A stretch of DNA of 30,514 nt from NCBI GenBank assembly GCA_039029935.1, contig JBCCFC010000008.1, positions 1 through 30,514 of the forward strand, written 5' to 3'. This DNA comes from G039029935 sp039029935 (GTDB lineage: Bacteria > Chloroflexota > Anaerolineae > Caldilineales > Caldilineaceae). Positions within the stretch are counted from its first letter, which is position 1. Each line of letters starts with the position of its first letter. The notes under the pieces are model-generated. The model did no database searches. It was not told the DNA's origin and was given only the letters and a program-made list of their open reading frames with translations. Below, piece by piece: positions 26,701 through 30,514 of this stretch. Made by a program: the position numbers and the translations under genes.

Positions 26701-29700
26701 CTCACCGTGCCGCCACCATCTTCGGGTGCAATGGGGAAGGCCCCAAGGTCAAAGGTTATCGTTTCCGCTTGCTGCCCACTGCTACCCCACTGATAGTTGA
26801 ACAGACCTGTCTTTGGGTTGCCTGTGCCAAAATATCGCGTTTGAGCCGCCAGCAGTTGCCCATGCTCATCGGTAAATTGCACGGCAATGGTATCGTTATG
26901 CACAAGTTCGCTGTCCGGTCGGACGCGAATTTCCAATGTCGCGCTACAGATTTCAGAGAGGCCAACTTCTGGCAGAAAATCTGTGAAGGTGTGGACAAGA
27001 TGCTGATTGCTGACGGAATCGTCAAAGTCTCGCAGGGACGCATTGAACCGATCCAGATAAATTTGTACACCATTGCTGGGTGTCGCTGGCTCACTCGGCG
27101 CAGCAAAGTCATCTGCTTCGCCCGCTATAAAAACAAGCTCCTCCTCAAGGCATTTACATTTGCCCGCACTGCCAGCGTCGAAAATCGCTTTAATCTCATC
27201 CTCACTCAAAGCACGCTTGAAGAGTTCAACCTCATCAATATCGCCATTGAAATAGAAACGGTCCGACGCCGATGCGTAGGAGGATCGACTGCCGATGCGC
27301 AGTGGGCTGTCATTATCCAGCGAACCTGTGCGAACGAGTGGATTGAAGTCCGCGACAGGTACGCCGTCCACATAGAACTTACCGCCATTCGGGTCATTTC
27401 TATCCACAGTGACGGCAATAAAATGCCATTTGCCATCATTGACAAAGACGCCAGAGCCATAGTTCGAGCAGGAAGAGGCCACATTATTTTGACAAAACCA
27501 TGTCCCATTGCCGTTTGCCAGTTGAAATGCGACTTGGCCGTCAACAAGATAGAGTGAGTATCCTTGCGTGTTGGATATGCCATCTTCATAGCGTTTATCG
27601 ACAATGATTTCCACGCCAACGGTATCCGTGATACGCACCCATGCATCAATTGTAAGGTTTCCTTCGCCCACGTTCAGTTCCGGCGAGCTAGGTACTTCAA
27701 CATAGCTTTCACCAAAGGACAATGCACCATCTACCATGCCAGCATTCGGGGTTGGGTTGTTGATATGTGTCCCGTCATCCGGGAATCCAGCAATGTCGGC
27801 CGAGGTTATCCCCGTTGTTTCATCCAAAGGCCACCAAGCGACCATATCCGCGGGCGGTTCCACACACGCCTCCCCGCAACACTTCTCGACATGCAGTTCC
27901 ATGAAGTCAACTGAAGTGTCATCGGTGACAAAGACATCCAAGTCACCATCCTGCAATGCGGCCAGAATGTTGGTCATGTAGGTACCGCTAGGCGGCAGAT
28001 TGGCAAGATCGAGTGAGATAGTCGCAACACTACCCGACCCCCATCCGGATACCAAATTGCTGATGCGTCCATGCCAAAGCAGCACACCGTTTTGCTTAAA
28101 GCCGATGGTGTCGTTGTTGGAGAGGAAACTTGGACCCGCTTTGACTCGAGTCACAAACTCAGCACCCGTAATCAGACAGTCACCCGACAGACAGGTATCC
28201 GTATCCGATGCGCCAAAGGTATGCAGAAAGTCGCGGTCGGTGATGGTGACATCAAACTGTGTCGTCACTGAGCGACCGAGTGCTGCGGCTTCTGCGAGGA
28301 AGGCTGCGCTGGGTGTGGATGACTCAATGCCATTGCTCAGGTCAAAATCGTCGTTGACGCCTGCTAAACAGCTATCGGTCTCTGGGTTTTCACAGGCAAT
28401 TGTGTTGCCAAAGTCGATGTCCTCAACCGTTTCGCCAGCCGCCAAGGAGACGGCGTAAAAGACATCCTCTGGATAGGTCTGCACCCAGCCAGCTTGCCAC
28501 TCTTCGCGTACACGGTAGTCGCCGGGCGTCATGCCCGCAAACTCATATATACCATCCAACCCCGTAACAGTCGTGTGGACCGTACCATCTGCATGCGTTG
28601 CGACAATGGTCCATCCTTGCAACCCTGGCTCGCCGGGGTCACGGACACCATTGCCATTCGTATCATGGAACTTGATGCCCTGAAGAACGCCATTGGTCGA
28701 AGACTCGTCGATGTGTAATGTGCCATTACAGACATCGTATGGCTCTGCGGGAACGCCTGTGCCTCCCCAAGGTGCGCCTGTATTGACGGTTGCAAAGGGC
28801 GTTGGTGCGGTCGGTGGCCGATAGAATTCAACATTGGTATGGGCGGGTAAGTTGATCAGCACATTATTGATATCTGTCAAACTGAGGTTGCGTACCCGCG
28901 TGGGTGACAGCAACACCGCTTTGACCAGAATGGGGGTATGGAAGGGTAGATAGGTTGGGTCAATGGTGATCTGGATACAGGCAGGTTGCCGTTTTTGAAC
29001 ATCAAAATTCCACACAGAGAAATGGCTGACTTCGCCCACATAGCGGCCATCCTCCTCTAAGCTGGCCTCGCCCTCCTCAATCCAAAGGCCACGCTCGGTA
29101 TCATAGGACCAGAGCGGAATCGTCGGTACTGGGTCCACATCCTCAGGAAGGGGAATGGAAATGCGGGCGGTCGCATTCTCGGCCAGATTATAGATATTGC
29201 CCTCAGCGTCGATAAACTCGGCATAGAACGCCCCATAGCTTTCCAAGGCCACCAACTCACCATTTGTGTTGATGCCACTCATATCGCCCACCATCGCCTC
29301 TTGGGCAATGTCATAGCTGTACATGAGCAGTTGCAGGGGACGGGTTGCTGGGTTGCCTCGAACATCAACCAGATCGTTGACATTGATCTCAATCCGTGCT
29401 CCCGATTCCTGAGCACTTTCTAGCGTAACCACGTCCGCGACATCGACAGCCGTGAGGTCAATGCGTTTGGCCTCTGCGAGCTGGATGTGCAGTCCCTGTG
29501 GTTCGATCAGCACACCGATATGCACCTGCGAAAAGGGGACATAGCCCAACTTTTCGGCGTGGATCAAATAGCGTTTATCGTCAGCACGACGGACATCAAT
29601 CGAAAATGTACCATCAGCGTTTGCCTGAACCGTTTCACCGTTAATGCGAACTGTGGCGTCCAGCGGATTACCCAACCGATCCGTGACAAGCCCCTCCCAG

Positions 29701-29882
29701 CGTTCCAACCCGCCTTGGGCGAGAAGAGTAGAGGGGTTGAAGACATTCATGCCCATCGCCAACAGCAGCGACAGGGCGACTAACAGGACGGGACTGATGG
29801 GACCACGTTTCTTTTGCATTGGCCCAGCCCACTGGTTAGCCCACTGCCTAGCATCGTTTTGTGGATGCTCATATGTATTCAT
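23733..29882 (-). CDS. 2049-residue exported cohesin-dockerin-cohesin multi-domain protein
   Basis: ATG 29882 has GGAG nine bases upstream. Met-22 could also start a tidier signal peptide but has no ribosome site. Order by residue: basic stretch and hydrophobic signal/anchor (about 23-56); carboxypeptidase-regulatory-like domain (57-125); beta region ending in GEVSHFSVWN (128-300); SdrD-B-like domain (397-495); unnamed domain ending in Cys-Cys (508-669); LamG (678-908); second unnamed Cys-Cys domain (920-1093); DUF11 (1097-1227); second SdrD-B-like domain (1230-1329); beta region (1331-1585); cohesin (1588-1717); type I dockerin with two intact calcium loops, DVNHDEIIDIVD and DINADGVVNIQD (1797-1853); second cohesin (1892-2036); tail QLFLPMISR. 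Cohesins bind dockerins. With both in one chain it could polymerise or dock partners. No glycosidase domain is present, so a classical cellulosome is not indicated. Confidence 0.92.
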   Translation of the reverse strand: MNTYEHPQNDARQWANQWAGPMQKKRGPISPVLLVALSLLLAMGMNVFNPSTLLAQGGLERWEGLVTDRLGNPLDATVRINGETVQANADGTFSIDVRRADDKRYLIHAEKLGYVPFSQVHIGVLIEPQGLHIQLAEAKRIDLTAVDVADVVTLESAQESGARIEINVNDLVDVRGNPATRPLQLLMYSYDIAQEAMVGDMSGINTNGELVALESYGAFYAEFIDAEGNIYNLAENATARISIPLPEDVDPVPTIPLWSYDTERGLWIEEGEASLEEDGRYVGEVSHFSVWNFDVQKRQPACIQITIDPTYLPFHTPILVKAVLLSPTRVRNLSLTDINNVLINLPAHTNVEFYRPPTAPTPFATVNTGAPWGGTGVPAEPYDVCNGTLHIDESSTNGVLQGIKFHDTNGNGVRDPGEPGLQGWTIVATHADGTVHTTVTGLDGIYEFAGMTPGDYRVREEWQAGWVQTYPEDVFYAVSLAAGETVEDIDFGNTIACENPETDSCLAGVNDDFDLSNGIESSTPSAAFLAEAAALGRSVTTQFDVTITDRDFLHTFGASDTDTCLSGDCLITGAEFVTRVKAGPSFLSNNDTIGFKQNGVLLWHGRISNLVSGWGSGSVATISLDLANLPPSGTYMTNILAALQDGDLDVFVTDDTSVDFMELHVEKCCGEACVEPPADMVAWWPLDETTGITSADIAGFPDDGTHINNPTPNAGMVDGALSFGESYVEVPSSPELNVGEGNLTIDAWVRITDTVGVEIIVDKRYEDGISNTQGYSLYLVDGQVAFQLANGNGTWFCQNNVASSCSNYGSGVFVNDGKWHFIAVTVDRNDPNGGKFYVDGVPVADFNPLVRTGSLDNDSPLRIGSRSSYASASDRFYFNGDIDEVELFKRALSEDEIKAIFDAGSAGKCKCLEEELVFIAGEADDFAAPSEPATPSNGVQIYLDRFNASLRDFDDSVSNQHLVHTFTDFLPEVGLSEICSATLEIRVRPDSELVHNDTIAVQFTDEHGQLLAAQTRYFGTGNPKTGLFNYQWGSSGQQAETITFDLGAFPIAPEDGGGTVSLLGLMNLLGYMDVSVQDDTGVDYIKLTVHTCCPKENGPDLTITKEHQDPFVYGQNGTYSMIVDNAGDITASGPLVVKDLLPAGMTFVSAAPGPWSCSVDPTAVRQTVTCIHPGPLTTMTSAPPITLEVALGSVSDFHGPPGSVTNCAYVTMDGDVNRANDASCDTASIEGSGDLYGSKFEDRNGNGVRDPGEPGLAGWTIMLVTATGEIIRSTTTDADGNYEFIGVPVGVYTVLEIIQPGWTQSHPLAFAHEVVVTDGGVITGIDFGNMHQSDEWCHVGWDINAFNNDVNQVEMGMTIHNNSGISADYDVAVVGSPGFTINGYYTDPTTPSVPNGSSKYVKVFMSPLPTFTGPSGMYTVIVTNQATGHSFSCSAQLWQSDLLQVTPWDNVLIHHLIAQEPQEVVFELFNPGDEDLLVSVEIMDMFGLPGQEMQLIQFNGLPPGEPVRQTIFIPAGETMALPVQVELIEPIPLAAGDVILLVDVDNDGETDVASSVIIQAVEQESEETIVSIMPVSGTVSGTVSGTVSVSDQYTVNVQIDNVTDLYGFQFEIAFDPALVDVVDALDFLPGVQISPGNFLPPEVTIQNIVDMDAGLINFAISLEGVQPGVSGSGVLAQIVFEGKTPGEMPITLNNVVLSDPDSVSIPHTTRNGQLTVEGNGLDIQGHATLERWDGNVVLCVNEYCVEAWLDDGYYELNDVPTEGTVIASYDEGYLRAYYDYAGETGDVLTLPDVTLLGGDVNHDEIIDIVDAVLMGLAWNSTPRDPHWNRNADINADGVVNIQDRVAVAFNWQQTSPHSWGDVLASGQPLLSLALNQLDLIDSVPLNSSNATAAQLTLSPTLATINGLGRTTELDIIVEEVTNLYGFSTVLHFDPAHVQVKDANPLEAGVQIRVGSFLDAVNQQVIVNRVDNGAGTIELAVTQTHPATSKQGSGVLGTIELEGIAHGESPVTFDHSQLVDDNATAFSVAEIGDTQIHIGPYQLFLPMISR
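25123..25158 (-). repeat. 12-bp tandem repeat coding for an SGTV linker
   Basis: Three copies of ACTGTGCCACTT (plus-strand reading; the third has one change) encode a repeated Ser-Gly-Thr-Val linker just before the first cohesin domain of the minus-strand giant gene. It is a likely length-variable hinge. Confidence 0.9.
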
Positions 29883-29890
29883 ACTGAAAT

Positions 29891-29896
29891 ACTCCT
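29891..29896 (-). promoter_or_regulatory. Ribosome binding site deciding start 29882
   Basis: On the minus strand AAGGAGT precedes ATG 29882, with nine bases between GGAG (29892-29895) and the start. This supports the longer N-terminus over Met-22. I see no convincing -10/-35 pair. An ACTATA at 29900-29905 (TATAGT on the minus strand) is too close to the start to serve as a -10. Confidence 0.7.
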
Positions 29897-29942
29897 TATA
29901 CTATATTGATTGTTGACTGTGTTGTATCTGCTCACGCAGTTT

Positions 29943-29981
29943 GATAGAAGTTCGGCTTTTGGCAGAAGCCGAACTTCTATC
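29943..29981. repeat. Perfect 16-bp inverted repeat (REP/MITE-like hairpin)
   Basis: GATAGAAGTTCGGCTT (29943-29958) and its exact reverse complement (29966-29981) flank a seven-base loop. It lies 61 bases upstream of the minus-strand start at 29882. Neither side has a T-tract, so it is more likely a dispersed palindrome, an operator or a leader hairpin than a terminator. Confidence 0.85.
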
Positions 29982-30139
29982 GACTTATGAAGAGAACACA
30001 ATGCACTTGATACTTTGTCACTCGCCCGAAGACTATCCCAGACCGGCAAGTACTACGGATAGACATAGATTGACGAGACAAAGCATGGTAGGACGATGTT
30101 GAAAAAATGCAATGGCACGAATGCAGACGACTCTTTCTT

Positions 30140-30222
30140 AAAAAAATTGTGAAGTGGGTACGCTCTAGCGTGGGTCATACACAGGAGTGTCGGCAGTAGA
30201 GACTGCCTAACTCCACAATTTT
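30140..30222 (-). terminator. Cloverleaf-like structured element with minus-strand T-tract
   Basis: A 12-bp closing stem (30143-30154 with 30211-30222) encloses three hairpins, all with tetraloops: 30160-30171 (4 bp), 30179-30190 (4 bp) and 30192-30207 (6 bp). On the minus strand the one imperfect pair of the closing stem becomes G-U, and the stem runs into seven T residues (30140-30146). The minus strand is therefore the likelier transcript. It could terminate the partial gene ending at 30407, or be a structured RNA or the remnant of a small inverted-repeat element. Confidence 0.55.
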
Positions 30223-30342
30223 ATACTTCTCGATAAAAATCTCTGCGCTCTCTGCGATTTATTCAACAGACTCGTCCCCTATGCCAATGGACTATCTCTT
30301 GGCATATTGACCTCCTTTTAAATTTGGATGAAAAAAGTTTTC

Positions 30343-30406
30343 AGCACTTCAGCATTTCAGCACCTCAGTATACTAGCTGACACGCTGACTGGCTGACAAG
30401 CTGATT
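30343..30406. repeat. 8-bp periodic tandem array after the partial minus-strand gene
   Basis: Eight consecutive 8-bp units can be read from 30343. Three are AGCAYYTC-like, one is AGTATACT, and four are nGCTGAnn (GCTGA at 30376, 30384, 30392 and 30400). The array stops next to the TAA of the partial gene. It is non-coding microsatellite-like DNA with two sub-families. Confidence 0.85.
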
Positions 30407-30514
30407 TTATCGTGTAACAATCGGCAGATAGACGAATTCTGACTCTGTAGACTGCTCAACAATGACCACAACTGCTGCCTCCGCGCTAGCCTCACATCGC
30501 AAGATGATAGTGAG
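30407..30514 (-). CDS. C-terminal end of a further exported protein with YLPIVTR tail (partial)
   Basis: The minus strand is open from the window edge to TAA at 30407-30409, giving 35 residues that end EFVYLPIVTR. The tail matches the end of the 2049-residue protein (QLFLPMISR) in pattern: aromatic-Leu-Pro, two hydrophobic residues, Ser/Thr, Arg, stop. Both end CGA TAA. The frame is too short to show any domain, and the call rests on this shared terminus and on the same orientation as the neighbour. I associate such [FY]LPxxxR ends with secreted proteins of Chloroflexota. The protein's main function lies outside the window. Confidence 0.65.
   Translation of the reverse strand, partial: LTIILRCEASAEAAVVVIVEQSTESEFVYLPIVTR

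Larger units (their letters stand above)
29883..30406. other. 524-base intergenic region with three structured elements
   Basis: No gene is supported here on either strand. It contains the ribosome site of the downstream minus-strand gene, a 16-bp palindrome (29943-29981), a cloverleaf-like element (30140-30222) and an 8-bp periodic array (30343-30406). There is also a short CTCTGCG direct repeat near 30241, flanked by AAATC and GATTT. I see nothing in 29982-30139. Confidence 0.8.

Noticed and set aside
26652..27557. 301-residue plus-strand frame opposite the LamG region, and 25803-26525 opposite the SdrD-B region
   Set aside because: Both lie wholly inside the minus-strand gene with recognised domains. 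Their products show no domain, no ribosome site and unusual composition.
30205..30222. GCCTAAC resembling an integron attC core site
   Set aside because: No matching GTTRRRY partner lies at a suitable distance, there is no integrase or gene cassette, and the bases are part of the cloverleaf hairpin and junction.
30140..30222. tRNA gene suggested by the cloverleaf shape
   Set aside because: All loops are four bases, there is no T-loop or anticodon-loop consensus, and the closing stem is 12 bp.

Overview
The window holds a run of very large, repeat-rich secreted or surface proteins, plus one small membrane channel gene. There are no ribosomal or transfer RNAs, no CRISPR array, and no transposase or other mobility gene. 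The organism is probably a member of the Chloroflexota (Anaerolineae/Ardenticatenia-like, perhaps filamentous). This is inferred from the mix of domains (cohesin, dockerin, SdrD-B, CSLREA beta-helix, VCBS/FG-GAP, Thr-Pro linkers) and from two proteins ending in a [FY]LP[IM][IV][ST]R tail, a C-terminus I associate with that phylum. No marker gene confirms it.

Plus-strand block, 1-22539: three tandem paralogous giant genes. Gene A (1-5831) enters from outside the window and has nine ~100-residue cadherin-like repeats, one Big_9-like domain and two CSLREA beta-helix/choice-of-anchor-Q modules. Gene B (6088-17808, 3906 residues) is complete. It begins with a triplicated membrane module, then long Thr/Pro stalks, four cadherin repeats, two LamG/DUF8202-like modules, two calcium-loop repeat arrays and one beta-helix. 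Gene C (18097-22539) is built from the same parts but starts in the middle of a module, with no signal peptide and an in-frame stop just upstream, so it looks like a beheaded paralogue. A perfect 13-bp hairpin lies in the spacer next to that break.

Centre, 22540-23732: a 15-bp minisatellite, an MscS-type channel gene (22763-23533) and a strong bidirectional terminator. The promoter-like regions of gene B and of the channel gene share an array of 11-bp direct repeats in the same register with a TATACT box, which suggests common control by an OmpR/PhoB-type regulator.

Minus-strand block, 23733-30514: a 2049-residue exported protein with cohesin, dockerin and cohesin in one chain, two SdrD-B domains, LamG, DUF11 and two copies of an unnamed domain ending in Cys-Cys. 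Upstream of it is the last 35 residues of another minus-strand protein with the same C-terminal tail. The 524-base gap between them carries a 16-bp palindrome, a cloverleaf-like element with a T-tract on the minus strand, and an 8-bp periodic array.

Overall the window looks like a surface-assembly or adhesion locus. Many calcium-binding repeats, protein-protein modules and a possible shared sorting tail are present, and no catalytic domain is recognised with confidence.
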